DNA of 64,000 bases from JBOGCH01 sp051656645 (GCA_051656645.1 JBOGCH010000046.1:1-64000), one strand, 5' to 3'. Positions 26,175 through 35,672 are shown, counted from the stretch's first letter. The notes: generated from the sequence alone by a model not told the origin. Numbers and translations: made by a program.

Positions 26175-27551
26175 ATGGGTATGCAACAGTTTGAATTAAC
26201 ACACGACTTCCTTAACCAGATAATAGATTTAGTTGAGCAAGAAAACAAAACAGGTGTTCGTGAATTATTAAAAAACCTGCATCCGGCCGATATCGCTGAA
26301 ATCCTCGAAGAATTAAATAACGAGCGCGCACGCTTTGTATTTTTGTGTCTCGACGATGAAACAGCGGTTGACGTACTAGCGGAAATTGATGAAGAAGAGA
26401 GAATTCATTTCATTGATTCCTTCCCGGCAGAAACTATTGCCAAAAAGTTTATTGACAACATGGAGTCGGATGACGCCGCCGATCTTGTGGGAATTTTATC
26501 CAATGAGAAACAGACTGAAGTCTTATCTCATATGGAGGATATTGAGCAAGCTGGGGATATCGTCGACCTTCTTCACTACGATGAAGATACCGCAGGAGGA
26601 CTTATGGGTAAGGAGTTAGTAATGGTTAATGAAAACTGGACCGTACTTACCTGCTTGCGCGAATTAAGCCGCCAAGCGGAAAACCTTGACGAAATATATA
26701 ATGTGTACGTTGTTGACGACGACGACATATTAAAAGGACGTTTATCTCTAAAAAAAATGATCCTGTCGCCTACATCTGCAAAGATTAGTAATCTTTACCA
26801 TGCAGATGTGGTATTTGTGCGCGTAGATGAGTCCGCAGAATCAGTTGCTCTTAAAATGCAAAAATATGACCTTGTAGCAGTGCCTGTTGTTGACCAGGTA
26901 GGACGCCTTGTGGGTCGTATCACCATTGATGACGTTATTGACTTTATACGTGAAGAAGCCGAACGCGATTATCAGATGCTATCCGGTATCTCTCAAGATG
27001 TCGAATCGTCCGATAGTGTATGGATACAAACCAAAGCACGTTTGCCGTGGTTAATTATTGCTCTTTTCGGGGGTATGGTTTCAGCGTACATGATTTCATT
27101 GTACGATGCCGAAATTGCGCTATTCCCAGCTACTGCAATGTTTATTCCGGTTATTACTGCAATGGGAGGAAACGTGGGTATTCAATCCTCAGCAATTGTT
27201 GTACAAGGATTAGCTTCAAACTCACTGAGCTTACAAAACGGCTTTAAAAATGTTGTAAAAGAGATTGGAACTGCGCTTATAAACGCATCCATTTGTTCCA
27301 CCTTAATCTTCTTTATGACATTAGTATTCAATTTAGACTCGTATGCAATGCCAATAACCGTTTCTATATCGCTATTTGTGGTTATTTTATTTGCGTCTAT
27401 TTTTGGAACTGCGTTCCCTTTGTTATTACACAGAATGAAAATTGATCCCGCCTTAGCCACAGGTCCTTTCATTACTTTAACAAACGATATTATAGGTTTG
27501 AACATCTATTTATTCATGGGACAAATTATTCTCTCCTACTTTGGAAGTTAG
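26175..27551 (+). CDS. mgtE: Magnesium transporter MgtE
   Basis: 458 residues. An N-terminal helical superdomain (about 5-130, HPADIAEILEELNNERA), a CBS pair (about 135-265), and five transmembrane helices (about 285-455) with the pore motif GNVGIQSSA and the C-terminal TGPFITLTNDIIGLNIYL that lines the Mg2+ path. The channel opens when cytosolic Mg2+ is low, sensed by the N and CBS domains. It lies 24 nt after rsmA and has its own terminator. A start at the second Met (residue 3) is also possible. Confidence 0.94.
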   Translation: MGMQQFELTHDFLNQIIDLVEQENKTGVRELLKNLHPADIAEILEELNNERARFVFLCLDDETAVDVLAEIDEEERIHFIDSFPAETIAKKFIDNMESDDAADLVGILSNEKQTEVLSHMEDIEQAGDIVDLLHYDEDTAGGLMGKELVMVNENWTVLTCLRELSRQAENLDEIYNVYVVDDDDILKGRLSLKKMILSPTSAKISNLYHADVVFVRVDESAESVALKMQKYDLVAVPVVDQVGRLVGRITIDDVIDFIREEAERDYQMLSGISQDVESSDSVWIQTKARLPWLIIALFGGMVSAYMISLYDAEIALFPATAMFIPVITAMGGNVGIQSSAIVVQGLASNSLSLQNGFKNVVKEIGTALINASICSTLIFFMTLVFNLDSYAMPITVSISLFVVILFASIFGTAFPLLLHRMKIDPALATGPFITLTNDIIGLNIYLFMGQIILSYFGS

Positions 27552-27565
27552 CATGCATAATTATT

Positions 27566-27595
27566 TTTACGCCCTGCATAATTATAGGGCGTAAA
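27566..27595 (+). terminator. Terminator after mgtE
   Basis: A 10-bp GC-containing stem (27566-27575 with 27586-27595), 14 nt beyond the mgtE stop codon. There is no long T tract. Confidence 0.65.
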
Positions 27596-27621
27596 TATAA
27601 GGTTATTAGTTATTTATCGTT

Positions 27622-27629
27622 TATTTTTG
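27622..27629 (+). promoter_or_regulatory. Candidate -7 box of arcA
   Basis: TATTTTTG fits TAnnTTTG and lies 59 nt before the arcA ATG, downstream of the mgtE terminator. No clear -33 element. Confidence 0.4.
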
Positions 27630-27688
27630 TTTCACATGGTAAGAGAAACTTTACTATGTGATTTAATTGAAATATAATTTGATGATAT

Positions 27689-28972
27689 ATGACTAAGATT
27701 GTTAACGTTAATGTTAAATCCGAAATTGGTAAATTAAACGGTGTTATTATACACACTCCCGGCGAGGAGGTTGAAAATATGACTCCTGAGAATGCTGAGC
27801 GGGCGCTGTATAGCGATATTATAAACTTATCCATAGCAAGAGAAGAGTACAAACAAATTTACGGTATTCTTTCCAAACTCACCAACACATACGAAGTCAA
27901 GGACCTACTTCACAATGTACTTAAGGATGAAAATAATAAAATTGAGGTTCTTCGTCGTATTGAAGAAATTGAGCCCGACCTAGGCAAATACTCTCCTAAC
28001 GGATGTTTGCGTGATCAATTAATGAACGTTGAAGCAGGACAACTTGCGCGTTTATTAATTGAAGGTGTTGAGATGGAGAAAGACAATCTTACCAAGTTTT
28101 TGAGCAATGATTGGTTTGCACTACGTCCAATGCACAACTTTCTGTTTACACGGGACGCATCTATGAGCGTAAATAACGAAGTGCTAATAGGACGCATGGC
28201 TAACTCTATTCGCGACAGAGAAGCTGTAATTATGCGCTCCATATTCGACTTTACTCCGGGTTTTGAAACAAAAACACTCAATCTCACCCCCAATAAACAA
28301 GGATTTTCTGCTAAAGCTACAATTGAAGGAGGTGACTTCCTAGTTGCTAGAGAAGATATTATCGTTATTGGTAACGGCTCCAGAACAAGCACAGAGGCTA
28401 TAGATATGCTAATTTATGAGTATATAAATCGCAAAACAGACTATACTCAACACATTATTGTTCAACAGTTGCCTCATACTCCCGAGTCATTTATACACCT
28501 TGACATGGTGTTTACGCTACTCGATTTAAACAAATGTATGGTGTTCGCACCGTTGATTCTAAATCCTGGTCAACATCAAACAGTACACATTGAAATTGCA
28601 AACGGAAAACTACAACGCATCTATCAGGAAACAAACATACTTGAGGCATTACGTAAATTAGGTATGGATTTAGAACCGGTTTACTGCGGAGGAGCAGACG
28701 AATGGAACCAAGAACGCGAACAATGGCACAGTGGAGCCAATTTCTTCTGTGTTGGACCTGGTCGAGTTTTAGGATATGCTCGTAACAACTATACAATGGA
28801 AGCAATGAACAAAGCCGGCTTCGATATTTTAAAAGCCAATGACATAATTGAGGGCAAAGTTGACATTGAACAGCATGACAAATATGTAATCACAATAGAC
28901 GGTTCCGAACTTCCACGCGGTGGTGGTGGAGCGCGATGCATGACAATGCCTATTAACAGAGATGATATATAA
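27689..28972 (+). CDS. arcA: Arginine deiminase
   Basis: 427 residues. Guanidino-modifying-enzyme motifs in order: LFTRDAS, EGGDFLV, IHLDMVFTLLD (catalytic His), and the active-site Cys417 in RGGGGARCMTMP near the C-terminus. It converts arginine to citrulline and ammonia. The usual partners ornithine carbamoyltransferase, carbamate kinase and an arginine/ornithine antiporter are not adjacent, so citrulline may be used elsewhere. The gene is flanked by its own promoter box and terminator. Confidence 0.9.
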   Translation: MTKIVNVNVKSEIGKLNGVIIHTPGEEVENMTPENAERALYSDIINLSIAREEYKQIYGILSKLTNTYEVKDLLHNVLKDENNKIEVLRRIEEIEPDLGKYSPNGCLRDQLMNVEAGQLARLLIEGVEMEKDNLTKFLSNDWFALRPMHNFLFTRDASMSVNNEVLIGRMANSIRDREAVIMRSIFDFTPGFETKTLNLTPNKQGFSAKATIEGGDFLVAREDIIVIGNGSRTSTEAIDMLIYEYINRKTDYTQHIIVQQLPHTPESFIHLDMVFTLLDLNKCMVFAPLILNPGQHQTVHIEIANGKLQRIYQETNILEALRKLGMDLEPVYCGGADEWNQEREQWHSGANFFCVGPGRVLGYARNNYTMEAMNKAGFDILKANDIIEGKVDIEQHDKYVITIDGSELPRGGGGARCMTMPINRDDI

Positions 28973-28981
28973 GAAGCAAAC

Positions 28982-29008
28982 AAAGGGACGCAATTTTAGC
29001 GTCCCTTT
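28982..29008 (+). terminator. Terminator of arcA
   Basis: A 10-bp perfect stem (28982-28991 with 28999-29008) is followed by a T-rich stretch. Confidence 0.85.
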
Positions 29009-29036
29009 ATTTATTTTCCCAGCTAACATAAAAAAT

Positions 29037-29073
29037 AAATGGGGCCTATATCTTGTAGATATACACCCCATTT
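29037..29073 (-). terminator. Terminator of rpoD
   Basis: An imperfect stem (AAATGGGG at 29037-29044 with CCCCATTT at 29066-29073, plus an inner TATATC/GATATA pair) is followed on the minus strand by ATTTTTTA. Confidence 0.82.
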
Positions 29074-29103
29074 AGCACTTTGGTATCTGAGTACCTTAAT
29101 TTC

Positions 29104-29964
29104 TTATCCTAAATAGCCTTTCAGCAATCCGCTTTTTGACTTGTGTCTCAATTTACGTATAGCTTTTTCTTTAATCTGACGTACACGCTCACGTGTCAAA
29201 CCAAACTTTTCACCAATCTCTTCCAGTGTCATTTCCTGTGTGTTAATCCCAAAGAACAAGCGGATAATATCCTTCTCTCTGTCCTGTAGTGTAGATAACG
29301 CACGCTCTACTTCAGTGGCTAGTGATTCATTTATCAATGTTCGGTCAGCAATTGGCGAGTCATCATTTACCAATACATCAAGCAAACTGTTATCTTCTCC
29401 TTCAACAAAAGGAGCATCAACAGAAATGTGTCGTCCTGATACTCTTAACGTATCGGCAACTTTTTCTGCCGGCAAATCCAACGTATCGGCCAATTCTTCA
29501 GGTGAAGGACGTCTTTCGTGCTCTTGCTCAAAACGAGCGAAGGCCTTGTTAATCTTATTCAATGATCCCACCTGGTTCAACGGCAAACGTACAATACGCG
29601 ATTGCTCAGCTAATGCCTGTAATATTGATTGGCGAATCCACCACACCGCGTAAGAAATAAATTTAAATCCTCGCGTTTCATCAAATTTTTCGGCTGCCTT
29701 AATCAATCCCAAGTTCCCTTCATTAATCAAATCGGGTAAGCTTAACCCTTGATTCTGATACTGTTTCGCAACAGATACCACAAAACGTAGGTTTGCTCTT
29801 GTCAACTTCTCTAGTGCTCGCTGATCTCCTTTACGTATACGTTGGGCTAACTCAACCTCTTCCTCGACCGTAATAAGATCCTCTTTCCCGATCTCTTGTA
29901 GGTACTTATCCAGAGAGGCACTCTCTCTGTTAGTTATTGATTTTGTGATTTTTAATTGTCTCAT
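29104..29964 (-). CDS. rpoD: Primary sigma factor of RNA polymerase (sigma-ABfr type)
   Basis: 286 residues. The protein starts with region 1.2 (ASLDKYLQEIG), then region 2 (RANLRFVVSVAKQYQ, FDETRGFKFISYAVWWIRQSI), region 3 and region 4 (LTRERVRQIKEKAIRKLR). It lacks region 1.1 and the long non-conserved insertion of proteobacterial sigma-70, as is typical for Bacteroidota. This sigma recognises -33 TTTG and -7 TAnnTTTG promoters, which supports the promoter boxes marked elsewhere in the window. Its own promoter shows such a pair. Confidence 0.96.
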   Translation of the reverse strand: MRQLKITKSITNRESASLDKYLQEIGKEDLITVEEEVELAQRIRKGDQRALEKLTRANLRFVVSVAKQYQNQGLSLPDLINEGNLGLIKAAEKFDETRGFKFISYAVWWIRQSILQALAEQSRIVRLPLNQVGSLNKINKAFARFEQEHERRPSPEELADTLDLPAEKVADTLRVSGRHISVDAPFVEGEDNSLLDVLVNDDSPIADRTLINESLATEVERALSTLQDREKDIIRLFFGINTQEMTLEEIGEKFGLTRERVRQIKEKAIRKLRHKSKSGLLKGYLG

Positions 29965-29996
29965 ATTGTCTATTATCTACCACTGCAAATGTCCCG

Positions 29997-30027
29997 CAAA
30001 GGTAGGCTTTTTTATTCGTTTTTCAAT
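29997..30027 (-). promoter_or_regulatory. Promoter of rpoD
   Basis: On the minus strand ATTG (plus 30024-30027) lies 19 nt upstream of TACCTTTG (plus 29997-30004). This fits the Bacteroidota -33/-7 pair with one mismatch in the -33 element. The ATG is about 32 nt downstream. Confidence 0.65.
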
Positions 30028-30063
30028 CCCGGAACATGCCGCATTATGATTATTAACATTTTT

Positions 30064-31545
30064 TTAATCTGTTAACGAGAATGCGAAATATTCAATTCTT
30101 CCCCTCGGATTTACTGCTGTAACAAAAACGCCCTCATTACCAATGGCATGTATTGCTCGGCGTAAATCCTCGTCGCTACTCACAAAGCGGTCATTAACTT
30201 TAAGAATAATATAATTTTCTGTTAATCCCGCCGACTTGAATTTTCCGGTAGCCAATTTCGTAATCTTCACTCCCCTATCAAGTCTGTATCTATACCGGTC
30301 CTCTTTACTTAAAGGCGATACTACCGCACCTAATATATCGGTCGAATTGTTTGTTAAAATCGAAGTGTTTCCATAACTATTCTGCAACGTCACATTCTTG
30401 GTCTCGACATTTCCTTTACGATTCACCGTCAAATTAATCACTTCTCCCGGATTGTATCTTACCAACTGCTCTTGGAATTGTGGAAAAGTTTCCACTCCAA
30501 TTCCGTTTATATGCGTAATTACATCCCCTTCTTTCAATCCTGCCTTATGTGCCGCTCCTTCAGGAATTATCTCAATAATATAAATACCATTCTTTACGTT
30601 CAGTTTTAGCTCCTCAGCATAAGCCGGTGTAAGCTCACCCGGACGTATTCCAAGCACTGCACGTTGAACCTTGCCATATTGTTTGATATCTTGTATCACT
30701 TTTCTCGCAATGGTGATTGGAACAGCAAAGGAGTAGCCTGAATAACTTCCTGTTGGCGACTGAATTGCCGTATTTATACCTATAAGTTCTCCACTGGAAT
30801 TTACTAATGCACCTCCGCTATTTCCCGGATTAACTGCGGCATCGGTCTGTAAAAATGATTCCAATCCCATTTGTCCGCCCAGGTTACGTGCCTTAGCACT
30901 AATAATTCCGGCTGTAACTGTCGATGTTAAATTGTATGGATTACCTACGGCCAATACCCACTCGCCCAATTCTACATTATCCGAGTTTCCTATAGGCATT
31001 GTCTTTAACCCCTTTGCTTCAATTTTCAACAGTGCAATATCAGTTGTCGGGTCTGTACCTATAACCTTAGCCTTAAACTCTCTGTTATCATGCAACACTA
31101 CGCGTACCGCATCGCTTCCCGCAATTACATGGTTATTTGTAATTATATATCCATCTTCGGAAATTACTACTCCCGAGCCGCTCCCCATGCTCTGAGGGTA
31201 CTCTCTCGTGCGCGGAGTAACTCCAAACCAAAAATCTAATAACGGGTTTCCAACATATTCTCGCCCCAGCTGCACTGTTTTTACGTGCACCACTGCAGGT
31301 ACGCTATTTTTGGCTGCCTCTCTCAAATCCACACTCCCTGGAACACCATTTTGCGGTAATCCTGCCATCCCAACATTTGTTATAGGCACATTGATATTAG
31401 GTACAGCAACAAGTTGCGGCGCATTGCTCTCCGTTTTATCGGTAAACAAACAAGTAGGAGATAAGATTGGCGAAAGGACCCCTCCAACAACTCCCCCACC
31501 GATACTACCAAATAAAAACGCTACTAAAAGTTTATTCTTATTCAT
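30064..31545 (-). CDS. degP: Periplasmic HtrA/DegP-type serine protease
   Basis: 493 residues. The N-terminal hydrophobic segment (LLVAFLFGSIGGGVVGG) is a signal or anchor. The protease domain has His139 in TNNHV, Asp169 in TTDIALL and Ser243 in NPGNSGGA. Two PDZ domains follow (about 285-375 and 400-490); the second is degenerate. Such Do proteases degrade or chaperone misfolded periplasmic proteins. The gene lies 99 nt upstream of rpoD on the same strand. Confidence 0.93.
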   Translation of the reverse strand: MNKNKLLVAFLFGSIGGGVVGGVLSPILSPTCLFTDKTESNAPQLVAVPNINVPITNVGMAGLPQNGVPGSVDLREAAKNSVPAVVHVKTVQLGREYVGNPLLDFWFGVTPRTREYPQSMGSGSGVVISEDGYIITNNHVIAGSDAVRVVLHDNREFKAKVIGTDPTTDIALLKIEAKGLKTMPIGNSDNVELGEWVLAVGNPYNLTSTVTAGIISAKARNLGGQMGLESFLQTDAAVNPGNSGGALVNSSGELIGINTAIQSPTGSYSGYSFAVPITIARKVIQDIKQYGKVQRAVLGIRPGELTPAYAEELKLNVKNGIYIIEIIPEGAAHKAGLKEGDVITHINGIGVETFPQFQEQLVRYNPGEVINLTVNRKGNVETKNVTLQNSYGNTSILTNNSTDILGAVVSPLSKEDRYRYRLDRGVKITKLATGKFKSAGLTENYIILKVNDRFVSSDEDLRRAIHAIGNEGVFVTAVNPRGRIEYFAFSLTD

Positions 31546-31911
31546 ACGTTTATGATTTGTTGTTTAATTCTAGCATAAAACTCATCATTTGTCATATTGT
31601 TTCTCTCAATACTCCAACTATAGTTTTATTGCTTTTATACCTCAATTTCTACTATCTATTTTTATTTATTATTTACTCAATGCTTTCGCGTTGAGTTGTA
31701 TACGGAACTAGTAACAATTTCTTTGCCACATATATCTATATAAATTGTTAATTTATTTTTTTTAACAGCGATAAAATTAGCATTTAACAATTCGCCAATT
31801 TTGTTATTTTAAATACGTTCCATGGGGACTAAGAAATACACAGCAAACATTAGAATATGGCTCCTACAAGAGCCTGGCAAACTGATCTATATCACACAAT
31901 ATACACCACTA

Positions 31912-31944
31912 CATTTAACGCTCATTTAACGCTCATTTAACACT
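31912..31944. repeat. Three tandem 11-bp repeats
   Basis: CATTTAACGCT occurs twice in a row (31912-31922, 31923-31933) and once as CATTTAACACT (31934-31944). There is no inverted partner nearby. The unit length equals that of the hairpin repeats elsewhere in the window. Confidence 0.85.
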
Positions 31945-32197
31945 CTTCATCACAATTTTCCCATGTCACACATCCATAACAAATAACATGATATCAAAAA
32001 TACTCCATGCACTTCATGCCACCACCTTGGGTTTAGAAACACACTTTAAGTTTTCATTGTCACTATACAATAAACACATGGAATACATTGTTATATTTTA
32101 CACCTAGAACATTGCACATTTTTATTAATAGTACATTACATGTTAAACCATTACAATCATTCCGCACAACATTAAAAAAATGCTTTCCATACACGCC

Positions 32198-32267
32198 GTA
32201 TCCCCTATCTATACCTCTATAGAGATATAGATAGGATATAGATGGGATATAGATAGGGTATAGATAC
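32198..32267. repeat. Asymmetric inverted repeat with four tandem 11-bp units
   Basis: Four 11-bp units close to GATATAGATAG lie at 32224-32267. On the other side of the palindrome TCTATAGA (32216-32223), about one and a half inverted units are present (32198-32215). The palindromic centre is the same 8 bp as in the hairpin at 3507-3670. The unit sequence is otherwise unrelated. Confidence 0.85.
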
Positions 32268-32325
32268 CCTTAAGAGGCACCTATCAAAATAACAGCCAAC
32301 AGTAACACTTTACACTATAAAACAA

Positions 32326-32358
32326 TTTGGGCTGACTTCGTAAAGAAATCAGCCCAAA
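32326..32358 (-). terminator. Terminator of the META lipoprotein gene
   Basis: A 10-bp stem (32326-32335 with 32349-32358) followed on the minus strand by TTGTTTTA. Confidence 0.75.
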
Positions 32359-32405
32359 GCATCATTAAAAATGATCAACCTACTTTATATATAATTACTC
32401 TCAAT

Positions 32406-32837
32406 TTATTCCTGAGCGGTTGAGGTTTCCTTATCTTCAACCATTTTAAAGGTTAGCAAAATAGTGCTACCACTTTTAAGTTGTAATTCGTTTTTAGCAA
32501 TGGTATAATTGTCAACCTTTTCCATTAATTTAAAGAATTTCATCTCTAATTGCTGATCAGGACATGCCATACGTGTTGCACCTAGTGGAGAGAACTTAAG
32601 TTTTGTTCCATCCAAATCATAGTTCCCGAAAAAACGGTTACATGTACCTTTACCGTTTACACGTGTTTCTTTCTCATCAAAACGTAAAAACAAATTATCA
32701 TCGCCTTCTGTTTTGTTAAGCTTCTCGCCTTCTATAGAAATTAACTCCCATTTCACTCCATACAACGAAGTAACATTACTCTTAGGCGTACAAGCCACAA
32801 CCATGCAACATATCATTACAAAAAATAAATTCTTCAT
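32406..32837 (-). CDS. META-domain lipoprotein (HslJ-like)
   Basis: 143 residues from the ATG at 32837. The lipoprotein signal ends VVAC; an upstream Met in the same frame would put 13 residues before it and is less likely. The META domain is visible: LYGVKWELISIEG, FDEKETRVNGKGTCNRFFGNYDLDGTKLKFSPLGATRMACPD, and the final strand NELQLKSGSTILLTFK. HslJ-like proteins are small envelope proteins linked in E. coli to heat shock and novobiocin tolerance. Its role here is unknown. It is a single-gene unit with its own terminator. Confidence 0.87.
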   Translation of the reverse strand: MKNLFFVMICCMVVACTPKSNVTSLYGVKWELISIEGEKLNKTEGDDNLFLRFDEKETRVNGKGTCNRFFGNYDLDGTKLKFSPLGATRMACPDQQLEMKFFKLMEKVDNYTIAKNELQLKSGSTILLTFKMVEDKETSTAQE

Positions 32838-33041
32838 CACTAATTTTTCTGTATAATTAATTAAAATATTATTCAAATAAACTCACCAATTACATAACAA
32901 ATTATGTGCCATTATTGTTTTTTAGTCTATTTTGAACAACATTCTCACAATAAAAAGAGCATATAAAAAGCCAGGAAAGAAAAAATGCGGGAATAGCGTG
33001 AATTAATTTACAATTAAGGAGAAATTTATGTAATACCTTTG

Positions 33042-33049
33042 TATATTTG
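33042..33049 (+). promoter_or_regulatory. Candidate -7 box of the nqr operon
   Basis: TATATTTG fits TAnnTTTG and lies 75 nt before the nqrA ATG. A convincing -33 TTTG at normal spacing is not visible. Confidence 0.5.
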
Positions 33050-33124
33050 TAACCATTTTTGAGGGATAGAATTGTGCGTGAAAATAAATAAATCTATTCA
33101 AACTGTTTAACATAAATAAATAAC

Positions 33125-34480
33125 ATGTCCAAGGTAATCAAATTGAGAAAAGGTCTTGACATTAAGTTAAATGGCGTGGCGGAAAAAGTGGTTAAACCAA
33201 TGGAGTCTGCAGGACTTTATGCGGTGAAACCAACGGATTTCCGTGGACTTACACCAAAACTTCTTGTTAAGATTGGGGATGATGTGAAGGCTGGAGATGC
33301 TCTTATTTACGATAAGATGCACCCGCAAATTCAAATCACTTCACCTGTTAGCGGTAAGATTGAAGCCATTAACAGAGGAGAACGAAGAAAATTATTAGAG
33401 GTTGTGGTTAAAGCTGATGAGCAGCAACAGTATCGTGATTTCACGGCTGTTGATGTTAACAAGCTTAATCGCGATGAAGTTATCAGCCGTTTAACTGAGA
33501 GTGGCGTATGGCCATTAATCAAGCAACGTCCGTATGACATCATTGCCCGCCCTGACACTACTCCCAAAGCTGTATTTGTATCCGGATTTGATTCTGCACC
33601 ACTTGCTGTGGACTATGAGTTAATCCTTGCAGGTCAGGAAAAGGATATTCAAGCAGGTTTCGACTGTTTAAGCAAACTTTGCGGTCACAATGTAAACCTG
33701 AATCTTGAGGCTCCGGCAACAAACAACTCCATTTTTACAAAAATGAAAAATGTGGATATCAACTATTTCGAGGGTAAACACCCGGTAGGAAATGTAGGTA
33801 TTCAAATTCATCATTTAAATCCTATCAATAAAGGGGATTTAGTATGGGTTGTAAACATTCAAGATGTGGCTATTATTGGCCGCTTGTTCAACGAAGGACG
33901 CTACAATGCGCAAAAAACTATTGCTATTTGCGGTTCGGAGGTTGAACGTCCAATGTACTTCAAAACCATTTCGGGAGCTTCAATTTCGTCTTTATTGAAC
34001 GGAAAGCTTAAAAACAAAGTACAACAACGCATCATTTCGGGCGATGTACTTACAGGTATCAAAGTAATGGATAATGGTTACATGAGCTATTACTCAAACC
34101 AAATTTGCGTAATCCCAGAGGGTAATCACGCTGAATTTATGGGTTGGGCTACTCCGGGATTCGGAAAGTTCTCTGCAACACGTTTATTCCCATCTTTCCT
34201 TTGTCCAAAGAAAAGCTATACACTTGACGCTAACTACCACGGTGAGGAGCGCGCTTTTGTAGTGTCTGGACAATATGAAAAAGTACTTCCTATGGATATC
34301 TATCCTGTTTATCTGTTAAAAGCAGTACTTGCTGAGGATATTGACAAGATGGAACAACTTGGTATGTACGAAGTTGCACCTGAGGATTTAGCACTTTGTG
34401 AAGTGGTTTGTACCTCTAAAACACCTGTTCAAGACATTATTAGTGCTGGTATTGAGCTAATGATGAAGGAGTTAAGCTAA
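33125..34480 (+). CDS. nqrA: Na+-translocating NADH:quinone reductase subunit A
   Basis: 451 residues, normal for NqrA. The N-terminal half has the RnfC-like barrel-sandwich segment (AVKPTDFRGLTPKLLVKIGDDVKAGDALI), followed by the Rossmann-like and SLBB-like regions. It is the peripheral cytosolic subunit of the Na+-NQR complex. It is the first of six genes in the order nqrABCDEF, closely spaced, ending at one strong terminator. The complex oxidises NADH, reduces a quinone (menaquinone in Bacteroidota) and pumps Na+. Confidence 0.97.
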   Translation: MSKVIKLRKGLDIKLNGVAEKVVKPMESAGLYAVKPTDFRGLTPKLLVKIGDDVKAGDALIYDKMHPQIQITSPVSGKIEAINRGERRKLLEVVVKADEQQQYRDFTAVDVNKLNRDEVISRLTESGVWPLIKQRPYDIIARPDTTPKAVFVSGFDSAPLAVDYELILAGQEKDIQAGFDCLSKLCGHNVNLNLEAPATNNSIFTKMKNVDINYFEGKHPVGNVGIQIHHLNPINKGDLVWVVNIQDVAIIGRLFNEGRYNAQKTIAICGSEVERPMYFKTISGASISSLLNGKLKNKVQQRIISGDVLTGIKVMDNGYMSYYSNQICVIPEGNHAEFMGWATPGFGKFSATRLFPSFLCPKKSYTLDANYHGEERAFVVSGQYEKVLPMDIYPVYLLKAVLAEDIDKMEQLGMYEVAPEDLALCEVVCTSKTPVQDIISAGIELMMKELS

Positions 34481-34499
34481 TAGAAATAAATAGTATAAT

Positions 34500-35660
34500 A
34501 TGGATTTTTTACGAAATTACTTAGATAAAACAAAACCTCATTTTGAAAAAGGTGGACGCTTTGAGAAGTTCCACTCTGTTTTCACCGGTTTTGAGTCTTT
34601 TCTTTTCGTGCCGTCAACCACTACATTAAGTGGTGCTCACATTCGTGACGCGGTGGATTTGAAAAGAACCATGATTACAGTGGTAGTTGCGTTAATCCCG
34701 GCTTTATTGTTCGGTATGTATAACGTAGGTTACCAACACTTCAACTCATTGGGAATGTTGTCACAGACTCCATTCTTTGAGACATTCTTTTATGGTTTCC
34801 TTAAAGTTCTTCCAATCATAATTGTATCCTATGCGGTTGGACTTGGTATTGAGTTTGCTGTTGCGCAAATGCGTGGACACGAAATCAATGAAGGTTTCCT
34901 TGTTTCGGGATTACTTATCCCTATGATTATGCCTGTTGAGGCTCCACTATGGATGGTGGGTGTTTCGACAGCTTTTGCCGTTATTATTGGTAAAGAAATA
35001 TTTGGAGGAACCGGAATGAATATTTGGAACCCTGCGTTATTGGCGCGTGCGTTCTTCTTCTTCTCATACCCTTCGCAAATTTCAGGAGATGGCGTTTGGA
35101 TTGCTAATAAAGCAGATGCATTCTCTGGTGCTACACCACTTGCTGAGGCTGCACAAGGACTTCCAGTATCGCATGATTTAGCTACTATGTTCTGGGGATT
35201 CATTCCAGGATCTATTGGTGAAACATCAGCATTCTGTATCCTATTAGGAGCTATTGTTCTTATTGCAACAGGCGTTGGATCATGGAAAATTATGCTTTCA
35301 GTATTTGTAGGAGGATTCCTTACTGCATTATTGATGAACGCAACATTACCTGAAACAAATCCTTACGTACACATTACAGCTATTGAGCACTTAGTAATGG
35401 GTGGATTTGCATTTGGAGCTGTGTTTATGGCAACGGATCCTGTTACTGCAGCGCAAACATGCTCAGGTAAATATATTTATGGTTTCTTAGTAGGTATGAT
35501 GGCAATTGTTATCCGCGTACTTAACCCTGGATATCCTGAAGGTATGATGCTTGCTATTTTATTAATGAATACTTTCGCGCCATTAATTGACTGGTGTGTT
35601 GTACAACGCAACATTAAACGTCGTTTAAGCCGTGCTAAAGTAAAGGCTGTTAACGCATAA
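34500..35660 (+). CDS. nqrB: Na+-NQR subunit B
   Basis: 386 residues with about ten transmembrane helices. The flavinylation motif is in ADAFSGATPLA, where the Thr carries covalent FMN. It houses riboflavin and FMN and forms part of the Na+ channel. The gene starts 19 nt after nqrA and ends 12 nt before nqrC. The frame is intact at the normal family length. Confidence 0.97.
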   Translation: MDFLRNYLDKTKPHFEKGGRFEKFHSVFTGFESFLFVPSTTTLSGAHIRDAVDLKRTMITVVVALIPALLFGMYNVGYQHFNSLGMLSQTPFFETFFYGFLKVLPIIIVSYAVGLGIEFAVAQMRGHEINEGFLVSGLLIPMIMPVEAPLWMVGVSTAFAVIIGKEIFGGTGMNIWNPALLARAFFFFSYPSQISGDGVWIANKADAFSGATPLAEAAQGLPVSHDLATMFWGFIPGSIGETSAFCILLGAIVLIATGVGSWKIMLSVFVGGFLTALLMNATLPETNPYVHITAIEHLVMGGFAFGAVFMATDPVTAAQTCSGKYIYGFLVGMMAIVIRVLNPGYPEGMMLAILLMNTFAPLIDWCVVQRNIKRRLSRAKVKAVNA

Positions 35661-35672
35661 AAAAATCGAACT

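Larger units (their letters stand above)
31546..32405. other. Gene-free interval between degP and the META lipoprotein gene
   Basis: 860 bases, AT-rich, without a supportable gene. It contains the degP upstream region, the short tandem repeat at 31912-31944, the partial hairpin with 11-bp units at 32198-32267, and the terminator of the META gene at 32326-32358. Nothing is recognised in between. Confidence 0.6.
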
